Positions 1 to 8,980 of a stretch of DNA of 52,782 nt are shown here, one piece after another. Each line of letters begins with the position of its first letter. Position 1 is the stretch's first letter. Source of the stretch: an uncultured Granulosicoccaceae bacterium. GTDB taxonomy: Bacteria; Pseudomonadota; Gammaproteobacteria; Granulosicoccales; Granulosicoccaceae. Under the pieces are notes generated by a model, which did no database searches, was not told the DNA's origin, and saw nothing but the letters and a program-made list of their open reading frames with translations. The position numbers and the translations under genes are program-made. The DNA is taken from positions 1 to 52,782 of the forward strand of contig CALJAA010000059.1 of the NCBI GenBank assembly GCA_938028465.1, in the 5' to 3' direction.

Positions 1-1227
1 GACGCGCCGTGTATGGACGCATGCCCCACCGGTATCGATATACCCTTATTCATACGACAGATTAAAACGGGTAACGCAAAGGTTGCTGCTAAAACCATCT
101 TTGATGAAAATATCTTTGGCGGAATGTGCGCGCGGGTATGCCCAACTGAAACGCTATGTGAGCAAAAATGTGTCCGTACAGTGGGTGAGGAAAAACCCGT
201 GCTGATTGGGCAGTTACAACGGTTCGCTACTGATGCATTAATGGCAACGGGTAAGCAGCCATACACAAGAGCAGCACAACGCGACACGCACGTAGCCGTC
301 GTGGGGGCGGGGCCAGCAGGTTTAGCTTGCGCTCATCGATTAGCGTTGTATGGTCATAAAGTGACGGTATTTGACGCTAAACCAAAGCCAGGTGGTTTAA
401 ATGAATACGGCATTGCTGCGTATAAAACCGTTGATTCATTTGCTGCAAAAGAAGTTGAATACATCTTGTCTATCGGTGGAATCGACCTTAAACCTAACTC
501 CGTTATCGGGGAAAAATTAACCTTAGATCAGCTGAAGGCTGACCACGACGCTGTCTTTCTTGGCATGGGTTTAGGTGGCGTAAATAAATTAAACATACCA
601 GGTGAAGAACTACCCGGCGTTGAGAATGCTGTTGAGTTTATTTCTCGCCTGCGGCAAAGCACCGATTTAGAGTCTATGCAGTCCGAAATTGGGCGTAATG
701 TTGTTGTTATTGGTGGCGGTATGACAGCGATAGATGCGGCTGTTCAAGCCAAACACTTAGGTGCTGAAAATGTCACCGTTGTCTATCGACGCGAACAATC
801 CGCGATGAACGCCAGTGAGTTTGAGCAGGAACTCGCACAAAAAAGCGGCGTTTTATTACGTACAAACCTCCAGCCAACTGAAATTCTTGAAGCAGCTGGG
901 GCAATCCACAAGACCTTCTTTGAGTACACTGCAAACCAAAACGATAAGCTTGTTGGAACTGGGGAAATGCTAGCCATTGAGAGTGATCAAGTATTGGTGG
1001 CGATTGGCCAAGCAATGGAATGTATTGCAATGCAAGGCTCGAAAGCCCCGATTACAATGAAATCTGGGCGTATTGAAGTGGACGAACACCGACGAAGTAG
1101 TGATAAGTCTGTGTGGGCTGGCGGTGATTGCATCGCTGGTGGTGACGACCTAACTGTATCCGCAGTGCAAGACGGTAAGCTTGCCGCTGAATCGATTCAT
1201 CAAACCTTGGAGAATGCTCATGGCTGA
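1..1227 (+). CDS. preT: NAD-dependent dihydropyrimidine dehydrogenase subunit PreT (5' end cut by the window)
   Basis: This is the flavoprotein subunit of the bacterial dihydropyrimidine dehydrogenase, which passes electrons from NAD(P)H through FAD and Fe-S clusters to PreA for reduction of uracil and thymine. The frame is open from base 1 (DAPC before the first ATG at 13), so the true start lies upstream; by comparison with E. coli PreT about 30 residues are missing. Visible are N-terminal cysteine clusters (CMDACP, then CARVCP and CEQKC), an FAD-binding GAGPAG motif near residue 100, a second dinucleotide fold with VIGGGMTAID, and a C-terminal WAGGD motif. The architecture is that of the glutamate synthase small subunit/DPD N-terminal family. 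Its last 8 bases overlap preA, so the two are probably translationally coupled. It heads a pyrimidine catabolism locus. Confidence 0.93.
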   Translation, partial: DAPCMDACPTGIDIPLFIRQIKTGNAKVAAKTIFDENIFGGMCARVCPTETLCEQKCVRTVGEEKPVLIGQLQRFATDALMATGKQPYTRAAQRDTHVAVVGAGPAGLACAHRLALYGHKVTVFDAKPKPGGLNEYGIAAYKTVDSFAAKEVEYILSIGGIDLKPNSVIGEKLTLDQLKADHDAVFLGMGLGGVNKLNIPGEELPGVENAVEFISRLRQSTDLESMQSEIGRNVVVIGGGMTAIDAAVQAKHLGAENVTVVYRREQSAMNASEFEQELAQKSGVLLRTNLQPTEILEAAGAIHKTFFEYTANQNDKLVGTGEMLAIESDQVLVAIGQAMECIAMQGSKAPITMKSGRIEVDEHRRSSDKSVWAGGDCIAGGDDLTVSAVQDGKLAAESIHQTLENAHG

Positions 1228-2521
1228 TTTGGCTTCTGAATTTATCGGCATAAAATCTCCTAACCCATTTTGGTTGGCCTCAGCACCACCAACCGATAAA
1301 TTGGTTAATGTTGTGCGTGCCTTTGAGGCGGGTTGGGGTGGAGTTGTTTGGAAAACGCTCGGTGAGGATCCCAACATCGTTAATGTTAATGGGCCGCGTT
1401 ATGGCGCAGTGTATTCCACTGACCGCACGCTAATGGGCCTAAACAACATTGAGCTAATAACTGATAGGCCGCTACAAACCAATCTTGATGAAATTAAAAT
1501 CGTCAAAAGGGATTGGCCTGATCGCGCCATGGTGGTTTCTCTTATGGTGCCCTGTGAAGAACAAAACTGGGCCGACATTGTTAAAAAAGTGGAAGACACA
1601 GGTGCTGACGGAGTGGAGCTTAACTTTGGTTGCCCACATGGTATGTCGGAGCGCGGTATGGGTGCAGCGGTTGGTCAAGTACCCGAGTACATTGAAATGG
1701 TGGCGCGCTGGTGTAAAGAAAACACAAGCATGCCAGTTATTGTAAAGCTCACGCCAAACATCACCGACATAAGGTTTCCAGCGCGTGCTGCTAATAAAGG
1801 TGGTGCAGATGCTGTTTCGCTAATTAATACAGTGAGCTCTATCGTTAGCGTTAACCTCGACACCATGTCGCCTGAACCGTCTATTGATGGCTGGGGTAGT
1901 CATGGTGGTTATTGTGGCCCAGCAGTCAAACCTATTGCTTTGAACATGGTTGCAGAAATCGCGAGAGACCCAGAAACCAGCCAACTGCCAATCTCTGGCA
2001 TCGGTGGTGTCACCACGTGGCGTGACGCTGCAGAATTTTTAAGCTTGGGGGCTGGTAACGTTCAAGTTTGCACGGCAGCAATGACCTACGGTTTTAAAAT
2101 TATTGAAGAGCTAACATCAGGTTTATCCAATTGGATGGATGAGGCGGGCTATACCTCTGTGGCTGATATAGTCGGTAAAGCTACGCCAAACGTCAAGGAT
2201 TGGCAAAACCTAAACCTGAACTACATCAGCAAGGCCAAGATCAATCAAGATCTATGCGTGCAATGCGGGCGATGTCATGTTGTCTGTGAAGACACATCTC
2301 ATCAAGCCATTACATCCATGGTAGATGGCAAGCGTCACTTTGAAGTGATCAACGAGGAGTGCGTCGGTTGTAACTTGTGCGTGTGTGTTTGCCCGGTTGA
2401 TAATTGCATAACTATGGAAGAGATGACTGAAGGCGTTGATCCTCGCACCGGTTTAGAAGTCAGTAAGCAGTATGCAAACTGGACAACTCATCCTAATAAT
2501 CCGGGTCGTGTCGCCGAGTAA
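1220..2521 (+). CDS. preA: NAD-dependent dihydropyrimidine dehydrogenase subunit PreA
   Basis: This is the catalytic FMN subunit that reduces uracil/thymine to the 5,6-dihydro forms, the first step of the reductive pathway. The ATG at 1220 is chosen because it overlaps the preT stop (ATGGCTGA) and gives a protein starting MADLASEFIG, the usual N-terminus; an in-frame ATG at 1181 lies inside preT. The 433-residue product has a dihydroorotate-dehydrogenase-like TIM barrel with the catalytic-loop cysteine in NFGCPHGMSERGMG, the KLTPNITDI strand, and a C-terminal 2x[4Fe-4S] ferredoxin domain (CVQCGRCHVVC and CVGCNLCVCVCP). Length and domain order match the E. coli protein. It works with PreT, and the hydantoinase and amidohydrolase genes downstream supply the next two steps. 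Confidence 0.95.
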   Translation: MADLASEFIGIKSPNPFWLASAPPTDKLVNVVRAFEAGWGGVVWKTLGEDPNIVNVNGPRYGAVYSTDRTLMGLNNIELITDRPLQTNLDEIKIVKRDWPDRAMVVSLMVPCEEQNWADIVKKVEDTGADGVELNFGCPHGMSERGMGAAVGQVPEYIEMVARWCKENTSMPVIVKLTPNITDIRFPARAANKGGADAVSLINTVSSIVSVNLDTMSPEPSIDGWGSHGGYCGPAVKPIALNMVAEIARDPETSQLPISGIGGVTTWRDAAEFLSLGAGNVQVCTAAMTYGFKIIEELTSGLSNWMDEAGYTSVADIVGKATPNVKDWQNLNLNYISKAKINQDLCVQCGRCHVVCEDTSHQAITSMVDGKRHFEVINEECVGCNLCVCVCPVDNCITMEEMTEGVDPRTGLEVSKQYANWTTHPNNPGRVAE

Positions 2522-2563
2522 CCATGGGCGCAGCTCAATCGCCGAAGCTCATTGCGGTATAAG

Positions 2564-3211
2564 CTACTGTTGGCCAAACGCGCCAGAGTAGTTTGGCCCC
2601 TTTAAGCCTTCAAGCAGCACGGTGTCGATAAACATTTCGGCATCTTTGTGTAATTTTGTTTTAGGAGATGAATCAAGAGCAGCTATTTGGATAGCAAAAT
2701 CGGCATAGTGTTGAGTGGTTGACCAAATCATAAATAATAAATGTATGGGCTCAAAGGTTTTTATCTCACCTTGTTGCATCCATTTTTTTAATATGGCAAT
2801 TTTGCCGTCCACCATTTCTTTTAGGTCTGTTTTGAGATAGGGGCCAATCATCGGTGCGCCCTGAAGTATCTCGTTAGCGAATAAGCGAGAAGCCGCAGGG
2901 GATGTGCGCGATAGTTTAAGCTTTGCATGGATATAAGTTTGGATCTCCAGCAGTGGATCGCCCTCAGCATCAAGCTCGGTTAGGGGGTTGAGCCAGTTTT
3001 CAAGCGTGTCTTCAAGCACTGCCAAATAAATATCGTTTTTGCTTTTGAAGTAGTACAAAACATTGGCTTTGGACATACCGGCGGCTTCCGCGATCTGATC
3101 CACCGTTGAGCCGCGGTATCCGTAGCTTGAAAACACGTCAAGTGACGTAGATACGATACGATTTTCGTTCTCCGCTTGAATGCGTGTACGTTTGCGTGTT
3201 ATTCCGGGCAT
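2564..3211 (-). CDS. rutR: TetR-family regulator, RutR/PydR type
   Basis: This is a 215-residue TetR-family repressor. The N-terminal helix-turn-helix (about residues 15-60) contains the typical GYRGSTVDQIAEAAG, MSKANVLYYF and KSKNDIYLAVL segments. The C-terminal part (LFANEILQGAP, WMQQGEI, LLFMIWSTTQHYADF) resembles the RutR/YcdC ligand-binding domain, which senses uracil in E. coli. The ATG at 3211 is chosen over a TTG nine bases upstream; neither has a strong Shine-Dalgarno sequence. The gene is divergent from the beta-ureidopropionase gene, and a palindrome matching the RutR consensus lies just before it, which supports auto-control and control of the catabolic genes. Whether the effector is uracil, thymine or a downstream intermediate cannot be read from the sequence. 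Confidence 0.87.
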   Translation of the reverse strand: MPGITRKRTRIQAENENRIVSTSLDVFSSYGYRGSTVDQIAEAAGMSKANVLYYFKSKNDIYLAVLEDTLENWLNPLTELDAEGDPLLEIQTYIHAKLKLSRTSPAASRLFANEILQGAPMIGPYLKTDLKEMVDGKIAILKKWMQQGEIKTFEPIHLLFMIWSTTQHYADFAIQIAALDSSPKTKLHKDAEMFIDTVLLEGLKGPNYSGAFGQQ

Positions 3212-3229
3212 GAAATCCAAATCAAAATG

Positions 3230-3245
3230 TTGACCAGTTGGTCAA
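3230..3245. promoter_or_regulatory. RutR-type operator palindrome
   Basis: TTGACCAGTTGGTCAA is a perfect 7-bp inverted repeat (TTGACCA/TGGTCAA) with a 2-bp centre. It agrees with the published RutR consensus TTGACCAnnTGGTCAA. It sits 19 bp upstream of the regulator ATG and about 57 bp upstream of the divergent amidohydrolase ATG. Its left half could double as a -35 element for the plus-strand operon. A second, smaller palindrome, CGATA-GCGT-TATCG, follows at 3250-3263. Confidence 0.85.
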
Positions 3246-3301
3246 AATACGATAGCGTTATCGCAGCGTAAAGTCCATTCCTATTCTCTAAGGATACCGT
3301 C

Positions 3302-4549
3302 ATGACCATAAACAGCAATATGCGCATTAACAGCGATCGGCTCTGGGAGTCGATTATGGAAATGGCGAAGATTGGGCCGGGTGTAGCAGGCGGCAATAAT
3401 CGACAAACACTTACCGATGAAGATGCCGTGGGTCGACAATTATTTCAATCATGGTGTGAAGCGGCTGGTTGCACCATGGGTTTGGATAAAATGGGCACCA
3501 TGTTCGCCCGTCGCGAAGGTACCGATCCTGATGCACTGCCTGTTTACGTAGGTAGCCATCTTGATACGCAGCCGACTGGTGGCAAGTACGACGGTGTGTT
3601 GGGTGTATTGGGTGGCCTAGAAATTATCCGCCAACTTAACGACATGAAAGTACAAACTAAGCACCCGATTGTTGTGGTCAATTTTACCAATGAAGAAGGC
3701 ACTCGCTTTGCACCAGCGATGGTGGCATCAGGCGTTTTCGCCGGAATACATACGTTGGATTGGGCTTACGATCGTGAAGATGCCAATGGCGCAAAGCTCG
3801 GCGATGAACTAAAACGTGTCGGCTATTTAGGTGATGAAGAAGTTGGTGCTCGAAAAATGCATGCGTTTTTCGAACTGCATATCGAGCAAGGCCCCATACT
3901 TGAAATTGAAAAGAAAGATATTGGTGTTGTTACTCACGGACAAGGGCTTAATTGGCTGCAGGTAACCTTAACCGGTAGAGAAAGCCATACAGGCTCCACA
4001 CCCATGCCCATGCGTATTAATGCAGGCCTAGGCATGGCCAGAATCACTGAGTTAGTGAATGAAATCGCACTAAGCCATGCACCGAACGCCGTTGGCGCGA
4101 TAGGCCATTGTGATATTTATCCAAACTCACGCAACATTATTCCCGGCAAGGCCGTATTCACTATCGACTTCCGACATCCTCAAAAGGACGTTATTACCGA
4201 TATGGAAGCACGTCTACGCGAAGGTGCTAAAAAGATCGCGGATGAAATCGGCTTAGGTATGGAGATAGAGCAGGTAGGTGGTTTCGACCCAGTGGAGTTT
4301 GATGAAGGCTGCGTAACTGCGGTGCGTAACGCGGCGGAACGCTTAGGTTATAGCCATCGCAACCTGGTGTCGGGTGCTGGCCATGATGCTTGTTGGATTA
4401 ACCGTGTTGCACCAACAGCCATGGTGATGTGCCCTTGTGTTGATGGCTTGTCGCATAATGAAGCTGAAGAAATAAGTGAAGAATGGGCTGCTGCAGGCAC
4501 AAATGTACTTTTTCACGCGGTGGTTGAAACCGCTCAAATTGTTGAATAG
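3302..4549 (+). CDS. M20-family amidohydrolase, beta-ureidopropionase / N-carbamoyl-L-amino acid hydrolase type
   Basis: This is a 415-residue Zn-dependent M20/M28-like amidase of the allantoate amidohydrolase / N-carbamoyl amino acid hydrolase family. Metal-site motifs are visible: GSHLDTQ (H86, D88), KYDGVLG (D97), NEEGTRF (E131, E132) and ELHIEQG (H193), with GHDACWI near the C-terminus. Allantoate and N-carbamoyl-amino-acid hydrolases share these motifs, so the family alone does not fix the substrate. Placement between preTA and dihydropyrimidinase makes N-carbamoyl-beta-alanine hydrolysis (pathway step 3) the best inference. The start at 3302 has an AAGGA Shine-Dalgarno at 3291-3295. It is the first gene downstream of the RutR-type operator and is followed 11 bp later by the hydantoinase gene. 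Confidence 0.88.
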   Translation: MTINSNMRINSDRLWESIMEMAKIGPGVAGGNNRQTLTDEDAVGRQLFQSWCEAAGCTMGLDKMGTMFARREGTDPDALPVYVGSHLDTQPTGGKYDGVLGVLGGLEIIRQLNDMKVQTKHPIVVVNFTNEEGTRFAPAMVASGVFAGIHTLDWAYDREDANGAKLGDELKRVGYLGDEEVGARKMHAFFELHIEQGPILEIEKKDIGVVTHGQGLNWLQVTLTGRESHTGSTPMPMRINAGLGMARITELVNEIALSHAPNAVGAIGHCDIYPNSRNIIPGKAVFTIDFRHPQKDVITDMEARLREGAKKIADEIGLGMEIEQVGGFDPVEFDEGCVTAVRNAAERLGYSHRNLVSGAGHDACWINRVAPTAMVMCPCVDGLSHNEAEEISEEWAAAGTNVLFHAVVETAQIVE

Positions 4550-4560
4550 GGAGTCGAAGC

Positions 4561-6018
4561 ATGTCTACTACAGTTATTAAAGGTGGAACAGTCGTCACCG
4601 CTGATCGCAGTTATGCAGCTGATGTACTAATCGAAAACGGTGTCATCACTGCGGTAGGCGATAACCTTCAGGGTGATAAAACACTCGATGCAGATGGCTG
4701 CTACGTTATGCCCGGCGGTATTGATCCTCATACACATCTCGAAATGCCGTTTATGGGTACTTACTCAACGGATGATTTCGAATCAGGCACCCGAGCGGCG
4801 CTCTCTGGCGGCACTACGATGGTGGTTGATTTCTGTTTACCCGCACCGGGTCAGTCTTTATTAGAAGCGCGGCAGATGTGGGATAACAAAACATCAAAAT
4901 CCTCATGTGATTACTCGTTTCATATGGCTATCACCTGGTGGAGTGAGCAAGTGTTTAACGAAATGGAAACGGTGGCTAAAAGCGGTATCAACACGTTTAA
5001 ACATTTCATGGCTTATAAAGACGCACTAATGATTGATGATGAGGGTATGTTCTCTTCGTTTAAGCGGTGTGCAGCGATTGGTGCAATGCCATTAGTGCAT
5101 GCAGAAAACGGCGATGTTGTTGCGCAACTGCAAGCAAGCTTACTCGCTGATGGCAATAATGGCCCAGAAGGCCATGCCTACTCACGTCCAACACAGGTTG
5201 AGGGTGAAGCGGTAAATCGGGCAGTGATGATTGCGGATATGGCGGGTGTGCCGTTATATATTGTGCATGTGTCTTGCGAAGAGGCGCATGAAGCGATTCG
5301 CCGAGCACGTCAAAACGGTAAGCGTGTTTTTGGTGAGCCACTCATTCAACATCTTACTTTAGATGAGTCTGAGTACTTTAATAAAGACTGGGATCATGCC
5401 GCACGGCGCGTTATGTCGCCTCCGTTTAGAAATAAAATGCACCAAGATTCGCTTTGGGCGGGATTGGCTGCCGGTAGCTTGCAAGTGGTCGCAACTGATC
5501 ATTGCAGCTTTACAACAGAACAAAAACGATTTGGTGTTGGCGACTTTACCAAGATCCCAAATGGTACCGGCGGTTTAGAAGATCGCATGCCAGTACTCTG
5601 GACACGTGGTGTTAATACAGGGCGGCTTACCATGAATGAATTTGTTGCTGTGACGTCAACTAATATCGCTAAGATTCTGAACATGTATCCAAAGAAGGGT
5701 GCCATCGTTGAAGGTGCTGATGCAGATGTGGTTGTGTGGGATCCAAAGCGAAGTAAAACCATCTCAGCCGGTAAGCAACAATCCGCCATTGATTACAACG
5801 TATTTGAAGGTATCGAAGTCACAGGTTTGCCACGATTTACACTGACACGCGGCGAGGTGGTGATCAGTGAAGATGAAATTAATACGCAAGAGGGGCATGG
5901 CAAATTTGTCGCAAGAGATGCTTATCCTGCCACTAATAAAGCGTTGTCGAAATGGAAAGAACTAACTGCACCTAGGCCGATCCAGCGTGATCCATCTAAA
6001 ATGCCTGCTGGTGTTTAG
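4561..6018 (+). CDS. hydA: Dihydropyrimidinase (D-hydantoinase)
   Basis: This amidohydrolase-superfamily enzyme opens the dihydrouracil/dihydrothymine ring to the N-carbamoyl-beta-amino acid. The 485-residue protein carries the complete binuclear metal site: H57 and H59 in GGIDPHTHLEMP, the carboxylated lysine K153 in FKHFMAYK, H180 in HAEN, H236 in HVSC and D313 in ATDHCSF. Length is normal for the family. The ATG at 4561 is preceded by GGGAG, and the gene follows the amidase by 11 bp, so both are probably on one transcript from the operator region. A 36-bp gap leads to the transporter ATPase gene. Confidence 0.94.
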   Translation: MSTTVIKGGTVVTADRSYAADVLIENGVITAVGDNLQGDKTLDADGCYVMPGGIDPHTHLEMPFMGTYSTDDFESGTRAALSGGTTMVVDFCLPAPGQSLLEARQMWDNKTSKSSCDYSFHMAITWWSEQVFNEMETVAKSGINTFKHFMAYKDALMIDDEGMFSSFKRCAAIGAMPLVHAENGDVVAQLQASLLADGNNGPEGHAYSRPTQVEGEAVNRAVMIADMAGVPLYIVHVSCEEAHEAIRRARQNGKRVFGEPLIQHLTLDESEYFNKDWDHAARRVMSPPFRNKMHQDSLWAGLAAGSLQVVATDHCSFTTEQKRFGVGDFTKIPNGTGGLEDRMPVLWTRGVNTGRLTMNEFVAVTSTNIAKILNMYPKKGAIVEGADADVVVWDPKRSKTISAGKQQSAIDYNVFEGIEVTGLPRFTLTRGEVVISEDEINTQEGHGKFVARDAYPATNKALSKWKELTAPRPIQRDPSKMPAGV

Positions 6019-6054
6019 GTAGCTAAAAAGCAAAGCGATACGATACAAAAACAC

Positions 6055-6846
6055 ATGAGCGAATCCGTAATACAGGTCGATAAACTGTCGTTGACCTTTC
6101 AAACCAACGATGGGCCTGTGCACGCCTTGTCTGATATCGATCTGGATATACAGCAAGGCGATTTTGTATCGCTGATTGGCCCATCGGGCTGTGGCAAAAC
6201 AACGTTGCTGCGAGTCATAGCAGATCTAGAAAAAGCCACTGGTGGCAATATCACTGTTAATGGCGTGTCCCCCGAAGCTGCTAGGCAAGCGCGCGGCTAT
6301 GGTTATGTGTTTCAAGCCGCTGGCTTGTATCCATGGCGTACGATTGCGAAAAATGTTTCCCTACCGTTAGAGATCATGGGCTTAGATAGCGCAACGCGTA
6401 AAGAGCGTGTGGCACGCAATCTTGCGTTGGTCAATCTTGAGGGCTTCGAGAAAAAATATCCATGGCAGCTCTCTGGTGGCATGCAACAACGTGCCTCCAT
6501 CGCTAGAGCTCTAGCAGTTGAACCTGATTTACTACTCATGGATGAACCCTTTGGTGCATTGGACGAAATCGTTCGTGATCATCTAAACGAGCAACTGCTA
6601 GCGCTATGGGCAAAGACCAATAAAACGGTTGTGTTTGTCACGCACTCTATACCCGAAGCGGTTTATCTTTCTTCTCACATTGTTGTTATGTCGCCAAGGC
6701 CTGGGCGTATTCAAGACATCGTCGTTAGTGACTTACCACGAGAGCGCACCTTAGACATCCGCGAAACCCCTGAATTTTTACGCATCGCTAATCGTGTTAG
6801 AGAAGGCTTAAGAGCAGGGCATTCTTACGACGACGTTGAGTCGTAA
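6055..6846 (+). CDS. ABC transporter ATP-binding protein (Ssu/Tau/Thi-type)
   Basis: This is a 263-residue single-domain ABC ATPase. Walker A is GPSGCGKTT, the Q-loop lies in GYVFQAAGLYPW, the signature is LSGGMQQRASIARAL, Walker B is LLLMDEPFGALD, and the switch histidine is in VFVTHSIPEA. These features place it with ATPases that energise nitrate/sulfonate/taurine and thiamine-precursor importers. Downstream permeases and a binding protein complete the importer. The location inside the pyrimidine-degradation locus suggests uptake of a pyrimidine base or degradation intermediate, which is inference. Confidence 0.92.
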   Translation: MSESVIQVDKLSLTFQTNDGPVHALSDIDLDIQQGDFVSLIGPSGCGKTTLLRVIADLEKATGGNITVNGVSPEAARQARGYGYVFQAAGLYPWRTIAKNVSLPLEIMGLDSATRKERVARNLALVNLEGFEKKYPWQLSGGMQQRASIARALAVEPDLLLMDEPFGALDEIVRDHLNEQLLALWAKTNKTVVFVTHSIPEAVYLSSHIVVMSPRPGRIQDIVVSDLPRERTLDIRETPEFLRIANRVREGLRAGHSYDDVES

Positions 6847-6849
6847 GGC

Positions 6850-7737
6850 GTGTCTGATACAGGTTTCAAAAACAGTATTCTTCCAGTCACTGCTGTGTGT
6901 TTGGCCATATTACTTATTTGGTCAATAGCTTCAGTTTGGCTTAATACCCCTTGGCAGAAAGATGTTTTCAAACGTGCGGGCGCAGAAAACGTTGGCGCGG
7001 TTGAATTTGTTAAAGCCACAATGGCGCAAGAGCGTCCGAAGTTACCTTCACCTCAGCAGGTTGCTGTGGAGGTTTACAACACGACAGTCAAAAAGAAAGT
7101 AACGTCTAAACGCAGCCTTATTTATCATTCTAAAATTACGCTTTCGTCGGCTTTGCTTGGTTTTGCGATGGGCACCTTACTTGGCATCGTGCTGTCAGTG
7201 GCCATTGTTTATAACCGTGCGTTAAGAAAAAGCTTAATGCCGTGGATTATTACCTCACAAACTATTCCGATACTCGCCATAGCACCGATGATTATCTTGG
7301 TGCTGAATTCAGTTGGCGTGCAAGGCTTAGTGCCAAAAGCGTTTATCTCTATGTACCTGAGCTTTTTCCCGATTGTAGTTGGCATGGTTAAAGGCTTAAA
7401 TTCACCCGACATTGGTCACATGGATTTAATGCGTACTTACAGTGCTACAAATTGGCAGTCGTTTTGGAAATTGCGCTTACCCTCATCACTACCGTACTTA
7501 TTTACTAGTATGAAAATTGCCATTGCCATTTCTATAGTGGGGGCTGTGGTGGCGGAACTTCCCACTGGTGCTGTAGCAGGTTTGGGCGCGCGCTTACTAG
7601 CGGGCTCCTACTATGGCCAGACTATTCAAATATGGTCAGCGTTGGTAATGGCTTCTATTCTTGCAGGCGGTTTGGTTTGGATAGTGGACATTATTGGGCG
7701 TTTAGTCACCAAACGGATGGGCTTGAACCATGCTTGA
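6850..7737 (+). CDS. ABC transporter permease 1 of the pyrimidine-locus importer
   Basis: This is a 295-residue inner-membrane permease of the BPD_transp_1 (SsuC-like) family. It has an N-terminal membrane helix, a soluble stretch of about 80 residues, and a core with about five helices. The EAA-type coupling segment is around DLMRTYSATNWQSFWKLRLPSS. It begins with GTG at 6850, only 3 bp after the ATPase stop, so translation is probably coupled; no better Shine-Dalgarno start is visible. Its stop overlaps the next permease by 8 bp (ATGCTTGA). It is probably a heterodimer partner of the 7730-8875 product. Confidence 0.9.
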   Translation: MSDTGFKNSILPVTAVCLAILLIWSIASVWLNTPWQKDVFKRAGAENVGAVEFVKATMAQERPKLPSPQQVAVEVYNTTVKKKVTSKRSLIYHSKITLSSALLGFAMGTLLGIVLSVAIVYNRALRKSLMPWIITSQTIPILAIAPMIILVLNSVGVQGLVPKAFISMYLSFFPIVVGMVKGLNSPDIGHMDLMRTYSATNWQSFWKLRLPSSLPYLFTSMKIAIAISIVGAVVAELPTGAVAGLGARLLAGSYYGQTIQIWSALVMASILAGGLVWIVDIIGRLVTKRMGLNHA

Positions 7738-8875
7738 TTCAACGGTTGCGCCGAAAGCCTTGGAGCGGTTTCTATATTTGAGCGCGCTGTGTTTTGGCGT
7801 GTTGGCTTTGGGTTTATTGCTCTTGCAGTTTTTTGGCAAGCCTTTGTTAGTCAGCACAAGCCTATTAGTTATCGTGGCTGCGATAGTTGGCTACAAGTTG
7901 TCTTTTCACAATAGCGCTATGGCGGCTGTTTGGTTATTGGCGACATCTTCGTTGGCGGCTGCATTCTTATTGTTGTTCTTGTCTGACATTGAATCGCAGG
8001 GCGCTGTTGGTTTTGCGTTTTGGTTTTTAGTGATCGCTTCGTGGGTGTTGGCCTGGGCCTCTGTCTCTCGCTTTACTGAAATCAATACACTGTCACGGGG
8101 TGTTAATGCTGCACTTAGCATTTTGATACCGTTAATTTTCGGTGTGTGGCTGCTATTGTTGTGGGAGTTTGTAACCAAGGGGCATGACGTACCTAAAGTG
8201 CTGTTACCCGCACCATCTGATATTGCCGATCGGTTTATGCATTCCATTCCTACCTTATGGGCGGATTTCAAGCAAACGTTTATCAAGTCCGTATTAACCG
8301 GTTACATCATGGGTTGTTCTGCAGGCTTCTTGGTTGCGATACTAATTGATCGCTCGCCATTCCTAAAGGCAGGTTTACTGCCAGTAGGTAATCTGGTGGC
8401 TGCACTGCCCATCGTAGGCGTTGCGCCCATTATGGTGATGTGGTTTGGTTTTGATTGGCAGTCTAAGGCAGCGGTGGTGGTTGTCATGACGTTCTTTCCA
8501 ATGCTGGTCAACACCGTTGCAGGCCTATCAGCGGCATCAAGGATTCAGCTAGATCTGATGAACACTTATGCTGCTAACTACTGGCAGACATTATTTAAGC
8601 TTCGACTGCCAGAAGCGTTGCCGTTTATATTCAATGCTTTAAAGATTAATTCCACTCTGGCACTGATAGGCGCTATTGTGGCCGAGTTCTTTGGCACACC
8701 GATCGTTGGTATGGGCTTTCGAATTTCGACAGAAGTTGGCAAAATGAATGTGGATCTGGTTTGGGCAGAAATTGCCGTAGCGGCGTTAGCCGGTTCATTG
8801 TTTTACGGATTGATCGCGCTTCTGGAGCGATTGGTTACGTTTTGGCATCCATCGATGAGGGCCGCCGCTAGATAG
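7730..8875 (+). CDS. ABC transporter permease 2, with extra N-terminal membrane helices
   Basis: This is a 381-residue permease, longer than the usual ~260. Residues about 15-125 form four hydrophobic segments (for example LSALCFGVLALGLLLLQFF and VGFAFWFLVIASWVLAW) that precede the canonical SsuC-like core. That core has a coupling loop near LMNTYAANYWQTLFKLRLPEA. It overlaps the preceding permease gene by 8 bp. The extra helices have no obvious homologue that I recognise and may be a docking or regulatory extension. It forms the importer with the ATPase at 6055 and the binding protein at 8981. Confidence 0.9.
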   Translation: MLDSTVAPKALERFLYLSALCFGVLALGLLLLQFFGKPLLVSTSLLVIVAAIVGYKLSFHNSAMAAVWLLATSSLAAAFLLLFLSDIESQGAVGFAFWFLVIASWVLAWASVSRFTEINTLSRGVNAALSILIPLIFGVWLLLLWEFVTKGHDVPKVLLPAPSDIADRFMHSIPTLWADFKQTFIKSVLTGYIMGCSAGFLVAILIDRSPFLKAGLLPVGNLVAALPIVGVAPIMVMWFGFDWQSKAAVVVVMTFFPMLVNTVAGLSAASRIQLDLMNTYAANYWQTLFKLRLPEALPFIFNALKINSTLALIGAIVAEFFGTPIVGMGFRISTEVGKMNVDLVWAEIAVAALAGSLFYGLIALLERLVTFWHPSMRAAAR

Positions 8876-8980
8876 TTTTGTTTGCTTGTAATATGTATTG
8901 GTAGTTTTGTTTTTATAGTTTAGAAAAATGAATTTTAATACTGACGATTTAGATATATCCAAAAGGGGAGATGTAAAATA

